NCBI GenBank assembly: GCA_946800325.1
Contig: OX326958.1
Span: forward strand, 31,603,314 to 31,667,313
Length of the DNA: 64,000 bases
Origin: Luzula sylvatica
Taxonomy: Eukaryota; Streptophyta; Magnoliopsida; Poales; Juncaceae
Reading direction: 5' to 3'
Shown: positions 9,506 to 22,339 of the stretch, in pieces
Numbering within the stretch: position 1 is the stretch's first letter
How the letters are laid out: each line of letters starts with the position of its first letter
The notes under the pieces: model-generated
Database searches by the model: none
Seen by the model: only the letters and a program-made list of their open reading frames with translations
What the model was told of the DNA's origin: nothing
Made by a program: the position numbers and the translations under genes

Positions 9506-12500
9506 ATGGACTTCAATTCCTTTACCCTTCTTCTTTTATGGCTTCTAGCTATTAGCGGCGCTAGTACCAACTTCTCCGCTCTCTCTGCTGCTCTCCCTCC
9601 TCCTAGAGGTAATAACGAACCTTAATTTCTCCACAAACTACTTTTATTTTAATAAATCGGCGTGAAGATCGTTTTTTAATAAATCATCATCAACTGCTTT
9701 CAATTTGAAATTTTGAATTTGATAATTTCTTCAGATAATAAGGTAATTTATAGTATGTATTTGTTTTCTTCAAATTAGACACAGGTATGATTTTTTGTTA
9801 ATTTGACATGCTGAAATATTTCTTGTCATAATATCGATAAATATGAATTAGTGACAAATATTCGTTTTTGGCTGAAATATACTAATTTTGTCAAACATCA
9901 AAGATTGCTGCTTTTCATTTTGGCTGTATTTGAATTAGTGACAAATATTCGTTTTTGATTGAATATTCAATTACAAATTTGAACAGGTTATTACATAAAT
10001 TGTGGATCAAACCAGGACGAAGAAATAGGGACCATGAAATGGATCCAGGACGAAGGATTCATAAAAGCAGGAAATACAACTCACATCAACGCACCGGATC
10101 TTGTAAAGATTCTGTCATCCGTACGGTACTTTCCTGATACATCGGCCCGAAAATACTGCTACACAATACCAGTTATAAAAGGTGGCAAGTATTTAATCCG
10201 TACGACATATTATTACGGCAATTTTGACGGGGCCAAATCTTCACCGGTATTTGATCAAATTGTTGAAGGAACAAAATGGACCACGGTGAATACGACGCTT
10301 GATTATGCGAAAGGCTTGTCGACTTATTACGAGATAATAGTAATGGCGCATGCAAAGACAATTAGTGTGTGTTTGGCTCGGAACAGTCAGACTGTATCGA
10401 GTCCTTTCATCTCGGCTCTCGAAGCGGTGAATCTCGAGGATTCGATGTATAACTCAACTAATTTCAACTCATATGCTTTGATTACAGTTGCTCGACACCG
10501 TTTCGGCCATAACGGAGCAATTATCAGGTATTTACTATTTATACACTATTTTTCTTATTCATTAACTATTTGTACACAATTTTTAACCATTTGGATTAGT
10601 GACAATTAATTGACAAATACAACAGCTATCCTGATGATCCGTACAACCGATATTGGGCCCCGTTCACGGATTCGAATCCAGCCGTCGAATGCCACTCGAA
10701 CATTTCCCCTACGAACTTTTTGAACGTTCCGCCTCAAATAGCGTTACAAAGAGCCGTGACGACGAGCCGAGGAAAACAACTAAGCGTCCAGTGGCCACCA
10801 TTCAATCTCCCGACTGCAAGTTACTATCTCACTCTCTATTTTCAAGATAATCGAACCCCGAGTCCGTATAGTTGGAGAGTGTTTGATGTTTCCGTTAACG
10901 GGAAAGAGTTCTACAAGGGATTGAATGTCACCACGGATGGTGTAATGATTTACGCAAATCAGTTGCAATTATCAGGAAAAACTGAGTTCGTGCTCACTCC
11001 AGACAAAAATTCACCGGTTGGCCCTGTAATTAACGCTGGCGAAGTGCTTCAAATCATGCCGTATGGGAACAAAACCGCCACTCGAGATGGTAATTCGTCT
11101 CCTAGTATATATACCTTTTACATTTTTTATAGATGAACAGAACGCATAATTTCATATATACCCCTATCGAACATAAAATTAAAAATTACCCTGCAAAACT
11201 GAAAAATATCGTACCATATAATTTACAATAAAAATAAAAGAGTTGTTTGCTTCAGGTCGGGTTAATATGAGTTTTTAATTTAAAACCCGTAATCCAACCC
11301 ATATTTTCAAATTATTCAAAATCTCAACCCGAACCCGGCCCAAAAACTTCGGAACTTGCAAAAAAGGGATCGGGCCGGATTGGTTCGGACGGATTGGACG
11401 AGTTGGAGAGCTTCGTGTGTAGTCCTAAAATTGCTATAACCGTTCTTTTTTTTTCAATGCAGTGATTGCACTTGAGGAGTTGGCACGAAATTTGAAGAAT
11501 CCTCCTCCTGATTGGAATGGAGACCCATGTTTGCCTCGTGGATATTCATGGACCGGTGTGGTTTGTTCCTCCGATGATTCACGAGTCGAGACCTTGTAAG
11601 TTTGTAAATTAGAGCAATTTCATATTTACCCCTGCAAAACTTTAAACTTTTAATATGACTGCTCTTTAATTTGCTAATATTTCTTTAATTTGTGTTGTAG
11701 GAATCTAACCAACTTCGGTCTCTCAGGATCTTTGCCTACGTCCATAGCAAATTTGACTGCTCTTACAAGCATGTATATAAATTCTATATATAACTTCAAA
11801 TCTAAATAAATATCATGCATAGCTTACAAAACACAGAAAATATCGCATATACCCCTGCAAAACATAAGAAATAGCAAGCATACCTTTCTTTCAACACATG
11901 CTTACAAAGTATTCCCAAAACACCTTTGCTTCATTTTTCTAATCAAAATTCGAGGGGTATATGTGAGATATTATGAGGTTGTGTAGGGGTACAGGCAAAA
12001 TTATGTCTATATAATCTTTGCATATATTTCTTGAATCTAATGTTTTTTGTTCTTATTTTTCTCTATTGTAGTATGTTCAGTGGAAATAATCTGTCTGGTC
12101 CAATTCCAGAGTTGGGGCACATGAAAAACTTGGTCACCTTGTAAGATATAATTTAAAATTAAATACTTCATATTCTTTTTTATATATCAAATTACATAGG
12201 TTTTTTATTAAAAAAAATTCATAACTAATCATATAATTTTTTTTGAAGGCATTTGGATAATAATGAATTTAGTGGGTCCATTTCATCCTCTCTCGGTTCA
12301 CTTCCCAACTTGAAAGAACTGTAAGTTAATTTTTCTCTACTTGTTCGTTTTTTTTTTTTTTGTATAAATTATTATTTGCTTAGTATAAGCTAATATTTGT
12401 TTCCATATTGTTTGGTGTGCTATTTCAGATATCTGCAAAATAATGGGCTTTCAGGCAAAATTCCAGAAAGTTTGAAAAATAAAGAAGGGCTTGATTTGCA

Positions 12501-12663
12501 GTAAGATAATTAACTAATACTAAAACACAACGTTTTGCAAATTTTAATTTTCCATTCTTTATCACCACTATTGATATTTGATAAAAAAAAAAAAATTATT
12601 AACATATTTGGTAAATCAATTGTTTATATTTTCAGAACAAACGGAAACAAGTTGGAGTCCTGA
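9506..12663 (+). CDS. Secreted malectin-like/leucine-rich-repeat protein, copy 1
   Basis: Nine exons: 9506-9608, 9987-10527, 10626-11089, 11463-11595, 11701-11772, 12072-12140, 12249-12320, 12429-12500, 12636-12663. All introns are GT-AG and the joined frame is open for 517 residues. Residues 1 to about 24 form a signal peptide (FTLLLLWLLAISGAS). About 35-365 are a malectin-like (di-glucose-binding type) domain beginning YYINCGSNQDEE. DWNGDPCLPRGYSW and LRRs (GLSGSLPTSIANL, NLSGPIPELGHM) follow, roughly one repeat per ~72-bp exon. The protein stops 10 residues after the last repeat with no transmembrane segment or kinase, like Arabidopsis At3g19230/At3g05990 rather than malectin receptor kinases. 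It probably binds carbohydrate or a receptor in the apoplast; the ligand is unknown. The start is the first Met before the signal peptide. An almost identical inverted copy lies at 33556-36801. Confidence 0.9.
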
Positions 12664-12914
12664 CGAATAATCTTCATAATTTATTACTATTTTAGGTGTT
12701 TTTTATTCGTTGTAAATAGTTATATACTGGCCCTTGAATCTTATTCAAGGAGCCAAATCTTGTCATATAGATTGCAAATTAATTCATTTGAGACGATAAA
12801 AACTCGTAGGAAAGTAGTCATGAATCAATTAATAGTAGTTCAAATTAGTTAATACATCATCATTACGTGCATTTCAAAATAAGTTCAAAACATTGCAAAC
12901 TCTAATTCTCCGCT

Positions 12915-14177
12915 TCAATTATCATCGTCATCATCACATTCATGGGCTCTCACAATATAAACCTGCACGGGAGTCGAAGACCCATTTTAAATTTGTCAAA
13001 AAATTTAAGGTTATATTTGCAAATATTACTTACCTTAAAAGTAGTAGACTTGATGAGATGAAAAACGCACGCATCACCGTCTATTAATTTATGCGCCATG
13101 GCAAATCCTCGCCAGCCTCCACTCAACGCGGTTCTTGCCGAAAAATATATCGTGTCAAACTCGTCCCCTTTTTCATTCATTAGGGTTATTGTGCAATCAC
13201 TTTTGGGCAAATAATCCACGCACCATTGTTTATAAAAACCCTATTATACACAAACAAAAATTCATAAAAAAAAATTAAGCATTATTAAAGGGGATAAATT
13301 TGGGTTTTTGAAATTTGTACTTACAAACCAAAATACGCGCGTGACGTGGGAGTAAAGCATGGATCTGACGAAGCTTGGAAATGAAGGGTCGAGTTTGGAC
13401 TGGAGATCTTCAGCTTTTTTCAGAGCTTTCTCTCTTTGTTCGTGTGAAACTGGGGTTTGATTCATTAGATATAATATATCTGAATTTACTCTAATTATCC
13501 TACAAATAAAATAATATATGATATGAAATTGTTATTGTATTTAATTAGAGAGGATAATATATATACGGGTACTAACTAATTACCTTCTAGGAGTTTTCAG
13601 AATTTCTGAAGAATCCTGTTAATAAAATGAAATAATTGCATAAAGTAACGAACAAATCAAAGTTATTTCATTAAAATAATTTCATAAAGCAATTTTAGAC
13701 AAATTGGTAGAAGAATATGATTAATTACATACAATATAATCATGTTCTTTATGATTTTTCGGCTCAGGCAAATTTGCGAGACGCCTAGACCTTCTTGGAG
13801 GCGTGATGGACACCACATCAATCCTAGTTCTTCTTTGCTTAATCTGATCAAATCCAAATTAAATGAGTTTATCAATAAATAATCAGAGATAATTTGGTAT
13901 GTATTTCCTGTAATTCCAAGAATGTGCAAGAACTTTATTTTCATGAAGAAAAATACCAGATAAGCAGTGAATAGACTAATGGAGTCAAGAAATTGAAAGG
14001 AAAAATATACGATGAGAGAGTAAAAGGGATATTGACCTGAGGCGGCGTTCTGGGAATTTGGGGCTTTTGAATGGCGCTTGAGAGATGATGAAGGTTTAGC
14101 GCTTCTATTTTCTTCTTGTTTTCTTCGACATTTCTCTGCCTTTCTTCCTCGTACGACGAACCTTGTTTCTTCGCCAT
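12915..14177 (-). CDS. B3 DNA-binding domain protein (At3g19184/At5g42700 type)
   Basis: Six exons on the minus strand: 14037-14177, 13733-13843, 13584-13615, 13325-13490, 13034-13240, 12915-12962, giving 234 residues. For exon 4 the acceptor before 13490 is chosen because the nearer AG breaks the frame. The N-terminus is charged and helical (MAKKQGSSYEEERQRN). A basic PPRRSRRLANLP segment follows, then the KKAEDLQSKL helix that precedes B3 in this subfamily, then B3 at about 132-219 (SFVRSMLYSHVT, ITLMNEKGDEF, LSGGWRGFAMAH, GDACVFHL). The C-terminus is an acidic Asp run. B3 proteins bind DNA in the nucleus; targets of this subgroup are not evident. It is divergently arranged with FLDH, start codons 252 bp apart, so the two probably share a promoter. 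Confidence 0.88.
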
Positions 14178-14429
14178 TGACGAATGCTCGAGAGTTCGAG
14201 AGAAAGATATGTAGAGCGGAGGCTCAAATATCCGACCGTTGCGCTATTAGGGTTTTTCAGACACGAACTTCGAAAAGGGAAAGAGAAAGGTTTTGAAATC
14301 TCGGTTTACAATACAACCCCGAATCAATTTCCCAACAATTGAAAATTGAAAACCCGGATTACAATTCCCGACCTCAGTACTTAGGGGAGTGAGGTTTCAT
14401 TGTAACTTAGTCAACGAATCAAGCGCGCC
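14178..14429. promoter_or_regulatory. Divergent (bidirectional) promoter between B3 and FLDH
   Basis: Only 252 bp separate the two start codons on opposite strands. It must hold both 5' leaders and both core promoters unless transcription begins inside the partner gene. No clear TATA box on either side. Confidence 0.6.
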
Positions 14430-15808
14430 ATGAGAGTACTGGTGACCGGAGCATCCGGCTACCTGGGAGGTCGACTATGCTTGGCTCTCGCGGCGGAGGG
14501 ATACTACGTGAGGGCGTTCGTTCGACGGAGTAGCGATCTCAGTTGTCTTCTCCGTCCTGGTGACTCGCCGGAACAATTGGAGCTGGTATATGGCGATGTG
14601 ACGGATCTGGAATCGCTTGTTAAGGCTTGTGATGGCTGTGAGGTGTTGTTTCACGTTGCTGCTCTTGTTGAACCCTGGCTTCCAGATCCTTCCCGTTTCT
14701 ACACTGTAATTTGCTTGCCTCGTATTTGACTTTGTGATTTACATGTTTGATTGAGAAATTAACGATTAGATCAATGATCTGGTACTTATGCAAGAATTTC
14801 TTGATTCAGATTAATGTAGGAGGGTTAGAGAATGTATTGAAAGCTTTTCAGTTAACAGATTCAATGAAGAAGTTAATATACACATCTTCTTTTTTCGCAA
14901 TCGGTACTACCGATGGGAGCATTGCAGATGAGAAACAAGTAAATCATAAATCTTTAATCGTCAATTTTCAGTTTTTGTTACATTTCAATTTACATTTCAA
15001 TCATTCTTGTTTAATTTAGATGCATCATGGAAAATCATTCTGCACTGAATACGAGAAATCAAAATTTCTCGCAGATAGAATTGCATTAAAAGCTGCTGAA
15101 AATGGGGTTCCAATAATCATACTTTATCCTGGTGTTATTTACGGTCCAGGCAAAATCACCGCTGGAAATGTTATCGCACGAATCGTACGTTTTATACTTT
15201 TGATGAAATTTAATAATTTATTGTATCTTTGATTTACCAAAGTTTGAATCTTTTTGTATTAGTTGATCGAGAGATTCAACTGGAGGCTTCCAGGATACAT
15301 AGGAAAAGGAGAGGACGTAAACTCATTCGTTCACGTGGACGATGTGGTAAATGGGCATATATTAGCTTTGAAAAAGGGGAGAATTGGAGAAAGATATCTT
15401 TTAACTGGAGAGAATGCTTCGTTTGTTCAATTATTCGACTTGGCCGCTTCGATTACCAAAACGAGCAAACCTATGTTTCACCTCCCTCTTTGGTTAATCG
15501 AAATTTATGGCTGGATTTTGGTTTTTGGCTCTCGAATTACCGGAACCCTCCCCCTCATAAGCTATCCTGTATATTTTAATATAATTTTTTTCTTGTATAA
15601 ATAAATATTGTTATTTTGTTATATAATGTGGAATTAATTATAATTTCATTTTTTTTTCTTATTGTAGGTGGTTAGGGTTTTGAGGTGTAAATGGGCGTAT
15701 TCGTGCGACAAGGCGAAGAGGGAATTAGGTTATAATCCAAGAAGCTTGAATGAAGGTCTCACGGAGATGCTTTCTTGGCTCAAAAGCTCCAAAAAGATTA
15801 AATATTAA
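14430..15808 (+). CDS. FLDH: NAD(P)-dependent farnesol-dehydrogenase-like extended SDR
   Basis: Five exons: 14430-14705, 14810-14938, 15020-15184, 15263-15568, 15668-15808. All junctions are phase 0 and give 338 residues, close to the 344 of Arabidopsis FLDH (At4g33360). The N-terminus has the Rossmann glycine motif TGASGYLG at residues 7-14. The catalytic YxxxK is YEKSK (Tyr146, Lys150), preceded by the LIYTSS strand. PGVIYGPGK and the VNSFVHVDDVVNGHILAL substrate-side motif follow. Related enzymes oxidise farnesol to farnesal and influence ABA signalling. Assignment to FLDH rather than another DFR-like reductase rests on overall similarity. The start is the first Met, immediately before the nucleotide-binding strand. 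Its last exon is duplicated as a pseudogene at 23119-23990. Confidence 0.88.
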
Positions 15809-16330
15809 TATTATATAAACAACTCACATTTGTATCATTATTTGTATTTATTTATTTATATTGCTCAATGTTGTTTTGTATTATGAATATTGCAAGTTCT
15901 CTATTTATAAAAAAAATATTAAATATCACAGCACGAATACTCATTAAAAAAAAAATATCGGAAACACTACAAATTGGCAAAGTTAAAAATTTAAATTTAA
16001 ATAACAAGAACGAAAGTTAATTCAAAACGAAAAAATATATCTCAATAATATTTTTGCATATAAAAAATTGATTGTATCACATTTAATTAAACAAAAAATG
16101 TTATGAAAAATAAGTCAACTAAATATGAAAATAAATCTAACAATTAAGGCTATTTGTGTTAAGAAAAAAGGACAAAATCAGGTAGTGATACGGACAGGTC
16201 AAAACGTTCCTATTCGAATCACTACCCAAAAAATCATAGATTAATTATGTTTAATTAATATTCCAAAAAATTAAGGAAACCATTTTTTTAGGCTTATTTA
16301 TTTTGGGAGGCAGAGACAGAGTCCGTTTTC
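15809..16330 (+). repeat. FLDH 3' flank, duplicated elsewhere
   Basis: AT-rich sequence after the FLDH stop, matched by 23990-24500, by 25320-25565 (where it runs straight into the 3' end of ORC2) and, inverted, by 7985-8260. The 25320-25565 copy suggests that FLDH and ORC2 were originally tail-to-tail neighbours. Confidence 0.7.
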
Positions 16331-16439
16331 TGTGTTGCCAAAAAATGACAGCAGTTTGTGAAGCCATGGTTGAGATGAAATCCTAGCCTTTGAAATATGT
16401 GGGCTCCATTGCCAAAAGCAAAAGGAAAATTATACCGTG

Positions 16440-16665
16440 TTCCTCAAATGCACTCTTCCATCCTCGATCCGTACATGGCTCCTGTTACTTATCTCTTTAT
16501 TCACCCACTCTATTAACCACTAATTTATTTTATTAATAATTAATGATTAATTCACATGTACCTTAATTCAACATAATTAATCACTAATCGAGAAAATTTA
16601 TGTTAATTAATTATTGGATTAAACACTAATCCCCCAGATCGAGGATGTCTGGAGGAATATGGGGG
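16440..16665. mobile_element. Putative inverted-repeat MITE
   Basis: The left segment CTCTTCCATCCTCGATCCG is mirrored by CCAGATCGAGGATGTCTGGA on the right, with AATTAAT-rich inverted arms between. Non-coding; boundaries approximate. Confidence 0.45.
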
Positions 16666-16765
16666 ACATAGTAAATGAGCCCTAAGCAAAATAACAAAGA
16701 TGCACGTAACATACATGAAAATTAATGACCAACTTCACTTTCTCATAAATTTCAACATGACGTTT

Positions 16766-17672
16766 TGTTGGGAATTTATCCTGACTCCGGGTCCGCACAA
16801 CGGATATATAGGCCCGGTCCGGTTCCCAAAACTTCGAGATCACGTCATGACTTCGAAGGGTACGATGCAATAAGAATGATAGATTCATATCGGTGCAAAA
16901 TTGATTGCACTCGAAGGGTTGATTGATATGCCTTCATCTCTTGTCACGTTGGTCACGGGTGCAACTGCCTAGACTAAGCACCGGCGAACTTGCTCGATTA
17001 ATTGATTCTCTACACCGAGAAAACTCTTTTTCTCGGTTCTCTCTCTTCATATCTTTTCACTCTCTTGAAAGATGTCTCTCTATATTTCTGGATAATTCTG
17101 AATAATAAGAATGATTCAACTGAATAGAAGAGAGAGAATTATCATATTTATATCTCATAGGATTATGATGGGTCAAAAGGCATGTATATCCAATATACAC
17201 CCTTTCACACAGAAAACTGCATGAACATGTTCAGTATTCCGTCCATACGAAATTGGTAAATTCTTATGACAGAAAATCAACCTACACGAAAGTTGTAGAT
17301 AATATTATTATCTACCCAACCCAATTTGGCCTGGACCAATTGGACTTTATATGCAAAAGTTATGACTGTTTTACTAACTGTATGTCATATTGTTGTACCC
17401 TTTCGATATTTCATAGAAACGACACTGATACTTCGTTCATATGAAATATATTTTCTACATGAAGGTTGTAGGTAATCTTATTATCTATCTAACCCAATTT
17501 GAACCATTCAAATTGGACTTTCCTACTGAAAGATATGGCCACGAATGTACGCTTACATTCGTTTATCCTTGTGTACACTTTTACGGTTGATCCGAAACTG
17601 TATTTCCTTCAGTCTCCCACTCAATTTCAGATCTACCTAAAAGGTACTCATGCATATCCAATATGCACGATT
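16766..17672 (-). mobile_element. Truncated 3' end of a Ty1/copia element (LTR plus polypurine side)
   Basis: Begins TGTTGGGAATTTATCC and resembles the 45235 and 52717 LTRs through to TTTCCTTCA at about 17609, but with an internal deletion of roughly 220 bp. It then continues past the LTR edge into GTCTCCCACTCAATTTCAG, which in the intact element is the polypurine-tract side of the internal region. So it is a broken element end, not a solo LTR. Confidence 0.75.
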
Positions 17673-17680
17673 TTATCTCT

Positions 17681-17683
<3 letters not shown>

Positions 17684-17752
<69 letters not shown>
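17684..17752. repeat. (GT)n(TA)n microsatellite
   Basis: Compound dinucleotide run at the junction between the two copies of the duplicated LTR end. Confidence 0.95.
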
Positions 17753-17753
<1 letters not shown>

Positions 17754-17754
17754 C

Positions 17755-17880
17755 ACATTCGTTTATCCTTGTGTACACTTTTACGGTTGATCCGAAACTG
17801 TATTTCCTTCAGTCTCCCACTCAATTTCAGATCTACCTAAAAGGTACTCATGCATATCCAATATGCACGATTTTATCTCT

Positions 17881-17882
<2 letters not shown>
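17755..17882 (-). repeat. Tandem duplicate of the copia LTR end
   Basis: Repeats about 17557-17683 almost exactly (ATTCGTTTATCCTTGTGTAC through GATTTTATCTCTCAG). Each copy is followed by its own (GT)n(TA)n tract, so the ~200-bp unit including the microsatellite was tandemly duplicated. Confidence 0.8.

Positions 17883-17970
<88 letters not shown>
17883..17970. repeat. (GT)n(TA)n microsatellite
   Basis: About 40 bp GT followed by about 48 bp TA. Confidence 0.95.
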
Positions 17971-17973
<3 letters not shown>

Positions 17974-18419
17974 ATTTGAATTGTAATTCATAAATTTTGA
18001 GGACTTCCGTAGAAAAATGTCTTAATTTATATGAACAAATTTTTTTCCTTCCCCTCATCTCACGGCCCATCTACCTTTCCGTCATGAATTATCTTTTATT
18101 TGGGGAACCCACACATATGAGTGGTCATGATAAAATCACGAGAAGACTGTTTATTAGGTTTTATATTACAGCCATAGGGAAAGCGAACTCGGTGAGATAG
18201 CCGATAGGGCCGGCGGTCTTATAAGATGTACTTGGAAAACAGATAATAACAAAGTTTTAAGATTTTTTTATGTCAGACTTATAATATATAATACATAAAA
18301 TATTAAAAAAATAAATATAATTAATAATATCGTTATATAAAATAGACATCGTATCTTAAGTTATTTTTTGTTAATTGGTGTATTGCCACGTGTGTATAGC
18401 GTACATTTGATCACCGAAA

Positions 18420-18955
18420 AAGTGTCATTTATATATGGCATGAGCCTTGTGTACCAATAATGCCAAATTCATGAGTAGTATCATGAATTTATGATGAGAA
18501 CTTCATGGCATATTTGTGCTCAGCGCTCTTATACTCTTTATATATACCACATTTTTTTTTTTATCATGATAACCATTATTTTCGTTATTGTTTATATGAA
18601 TTAAAAGTAGGTGTTAGTTTATTATAGTATCTCCAAAAGAAACTTAGAAAACTATAACAAGTGGGTGTCTTAGATATTGGAGGGAACCAATATATGAAAG
18701 TAACATATTCTTATTATTAATTATTAATAAATTTTATTTTCACTCTTTCTTGCATGAATGGATTCTAAATTATTATATTGATTTGTTCTCAATAACTCAG
18801 TGTGCAGTCATGCCATAAAGAACAAAAAAAAAATTCACTATATTATTAGTTTTTAATTTTTCATATTTGGAAAGTTATGTCTATATATAATTAGTATTTG
18901 TTTCTTGAATCTAATGCTTTTTCTTCTTGCTTTTCTCTATTATAAGGAAAACGGT
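18420..18955 (+). repeat. Block X with malectin-LRR intron remnant
   Basis: Second copy of block X (compare 6165-6740 inverted and 24515-24985). Its end matches the end of malectin-LRR intron 5 (TTTCTTGAATCTAATG ... TTTTCTCTATT), but instead of exon 6 the sequence jumps into the malectin-LRR copy 2 upstream region. This is a deletion or recombination junction near 18945. Confidence 0.65.
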
Positions 18956-19324
18956 CAATTTACCTACACAACGTGTAAATTCAGCTAATGCAAGCACGAT
19001 CAAAGATAAGGAAAACGGTCAATTTACCTACACAACGTGGCTTGCTTGGATCAAAATCATATTTTAAATGGCGCCAAAATTTCTTTACGAGTTATATTAA
19101 GTTATATTAATAGGTTAACGCTGTTTAGCCCTAATTACCCGAGGGTTGTTTGGTAACCTAAAATTCATGACATAAGTTGTATGCCAAATTCATTTTTTAA
19201 CCCAAATTAGCCCAGTGTTTGGTTTCGTGGGATTTAAATTTCCAAAAATTGAATTCATGTTTTAGTCCAAATTAGCCCAGTGTTTGGTTTCGTTGGATTT
19301 AAATTTCTAAAACTTGAATTCGTG

Positions 19325-20250
19325 ATTTTTATTACGCGAACACTTCATAAATATATAAATATATTTTGGAATACGGATATCGATACGAATATGCGTATAC
19401 AATACGATTTAGAACTTGTGAAAACGATATCAAGTCATATCTTAGTTTGACATAAGTTTTGTGCCAAATATAAACACATACATACGAGTGATGATGCACT
19501 TCCCCCCATTCTCTCCCCCATCTCTCCCTCATCTCGGGATGTACGCCGGAAGGTTTAACACCATCAAATTTTATATCTTAAAATCATGATTTAATATCTT
19601 AATCTATAGTTTAACACCATAACTAAGATGTTAAAAATAAATTAAGATGTTAAATCATAATTAAGATGTTAAATTTGAAGGCGTTAAGCCTTACGATGAC
19701 ACATCAAGGGTTGTGGGGGAGAGTTGGGGGGAGGTACAACTTTTTCCCATACGAGTATCCGATTCGATGCGGATATCTTAAAATGTAGAAGTATTTTGGG
19801 AAGGAATATTCATTACGTGAAGTATTCAATTATTTTGTATTTATTCTTTACGGATACGACACAAATACTTCAAAATACGACTGTGATACTTTCAAGATAT
19901 AACTCGGATATTTTATTTTCGATAGTTCGGCTCATTATATATTTTAATCCTTAATATTATTATATAAATTATTTCGAGTATTTCTAAATTAGTTCCATAA
20001 TACTTCAATAATAGGTTTATGATATTTTTATAATATTTGTATTGTTGGGTTGAATTTATTTATTGTAATAATTTAACTAAAAAATATTATTAATTTATTG
20101 TTTAATTAAATATTATTTATTCTCATTAAATAATATAAATATATTAAAATAATAGTTTTATAGCCATATCCGTTTCTTAATTTTTTTGAAAATTATCGCA
20201 TTGTCGTATCCGTTTAGTTACGATACATTATCTATATCCGTGCAATATAA
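19325..20250. mobile_element. Old degenerate member of the CTATGTTGCGCGGATAC hAT-like family
   Basis: Short GTATCCG/CGATACG words cluster at both ends (ATTACGCGAACACTTC ... TATCCGTGCAATAT), as in the clear copy at 54112-54659. The parallel copy is at about 37440-38110, so insertion predates the segmental duplication. Includes a later ~250-bp insertion-like block near 19495-19740. Confidence 0.5.
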
Positions 20251-20297
20251 TTCATGACAACTTTTCCTTTTTATCGGTTTAGAAATTTCGAAAAGTT

Positions 20298-22339
20298 TTT
20301 TTTTATTTAAGGTTAGCGAAAATGCTATGCCTTTGGGTTGTATTAATTGAAAAGTTTTTTTATTTACAGCAAGAAAAAAGAAAAAGCAAAAGTAAAATAA
20401 AAAGCGCCTAAAATAACCCACTCGGTGCATACCTCAACCCTAAACCGCGTCGTCCTGAGTAGGGTCGCGGGGCTTTTTGGATGGTGGTGTTGTCTTCCCG
20501 TGTCTTCTTTCGTAATCCATACGGGGAGCTTCATCGCTTGCATTGTATAGATTGGGATTGCGTTTAGTGTTGCTTTGACTAAAGTGATCCGCGCCCCTAT
20601 CAATAGTAGTCTCCCCTTCCATCCCGCAATTCGATTATGCACTTTTTGTATCAGAGGGAGAAAATGTATTTTCTTTGGTTGTCTTATAGATAGGGGGATC
20701 CCAAGGTAATTTATAGGGAAGTCTTTCATTGGACATTCGATAATGCTTTGTATTGTTTGATGGTGGCGTTGTGGTATTGCAATCGGTATGAATGTAGTCT
20801 TCGTTGTGTTTATCACCAAACCCGTTATGGTGGTGAAGTTTTTTATTGTTTGGAGTACAACTTGCAGGTTTTTGGGTGTTGCTTCGATGAAGATGATTGT
20901 ATCATCCGCAAATTGTAAGGTCGGTGTTCCCCATGGGGTAGAAGTTTCCATTAGAGGGGCTATTATTTTCATGATATCTTGTAGTAGGTCCACCGCTATG
21001 TTAAAAAGTAAGGGTGATAAGGAATCACCTTGTCTTAGGCCCCTTTTGTGTGTGAAGAATTTCGAAATTTTCCCATTTACTTTAATTGCGGATGAAGATG
21101 ATGCAAGAATGTTGCCAATCCATGTTTGCCAAAGCGGTGGGAATCCTCGTGCTCTCAACAAGTTCAGTATAAATGGCCAGGAAATGTTGTCAAAAGCTTT
21201 TTTGAAATAAATTTTTAGCAAGATTGCCGGCAATTTCTTTTTGTGGTAGTAGTTTAGGAGTTCCCTTGCGGTGGCGTATGAGTCCATTATTGATCTCTTT
21301 TTTATGAAAGCGGTTTGGTGTTCATTTATTATCTCTCCCAACTTTGATTGTAGCCTATTCGCTAGTATTTTGGTTATTATCTTTATTGGCATTGAGATGA
21401 CACTAATTGGCCTAAAATCATCTAGTAGGGTTGTCCCCTTTTTTTAGGCACTAGTGTAATCGTTGCCTTATTTACCTCTTGGAGACTAATTTTATCCTCT
21501 TGGAAATCTCGCATTATTCGGTAGATATCTTGATTTAGAATTTCCCACATTTTTTGTATATATTCAATAGACCATCCGTCCGGTCCCGCGGCCTTGCCAC
21601 TTTTATTTCATTAAGCGTTTGTTTTATCTCTTGCTTGGTGAATGGGACGATAAGGGTGTCAAGCCGAATATGTCCGGGTATAGCTTGCACCGTGTCTCGA
21701 GGGTCCCACTGGACCTCTCTTTGGTGTTGTGTGCCCATTATGGTTTTGAAATAAGTGTGGAATTTTGTTAAGATGTCGTTCGTGTTAGTTATATGGTTAT
21801 TATCCACCTCAATGTTATTTATTGTATTTCTTTTTGTCTTGGCCGATGCTATTGCGTGGAAATATTTCGTGTTTCTATCTCCCAACTTAAGCCAAGTAAC
21901 CGACGATCTTTGTTGCCACCTTATTTCATCTAGTATGGTTATATCATATAACTTTTTTCTAATTGCAATTCGAAGCATTCTTTCGTTTTCCCCTAGAGCC
22001 CTAGACTCCTCCATCCAGTCTAGCATAGTTAAGCACTCGTTGGCGTTACCTTTTATTCTTGAATTTTCTTTTTTATTTTGTATGGACCATTTATTCAACG
22101 CTGCCCAGACCTTGTTTGTTTTGTACACAAAATTCCTGACCGAGTTGTTGTGTAGCGGTGATACACCCCAATTTTGTGTAAAAATGTTGGTTGCCTCTTC
22201 GCTATGTAACCATGCTCTCTCGAACATTTTAATTCTATTGGGGTTGCCGTTGTCGTATGCAGGTTTGAGGCATTGTTGAGATAGTGGTACACTGGTACAT
22301 GGTCTGACGAAATTTACTAAAACCCCTACCTTGGCTAAC
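20298..22339 (-). mobile_element. 5'-truncated L1-type LINE with 16-bp target duplication
   Basis: The 16-bp word GAAATTTCGAAAAGTT occurs at 20282-20297 and 22340-22355, and the T-rich run starting at 20298 is the poly(A) tail on the minus strand. Reading on the minus strand: an endonuclease end (SDHVP) near 22300, a linker with WLKLGDRNTKYFH, then RT with AFIKKRSIMD, GLRQGDSLSPLLFNIAV, LQFADDT (FADD near 20907) and YLGIPLSIRQPKK. At least one frameshift (about 21600) and stops break it. RT motif A reads KIYFKKAFD, with Tyr where the family has the catalytic Asp. The empty site is preserved at 38141-38156. Confidence 0.88.

Noticed and set aside
11160..11430. Possible transposon in intron 3 of malectin-LRR copy 1 (CCGG-rich block absent from copy 2)
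   Set aside because: The block does look inserted relative to copy 2, but no inverted ends or target duplication could be found, so it is not called.
17499..17974. Plus-strand frames with Val-Cys repeats
   Set aside because: They are read-through of (GT)n tracts and LTR sequence.
20788..22279. Plus-strand frames of 140 and 174 residues
   Set aside because: They are antisense shadows of the LINE reverse transcriptase.
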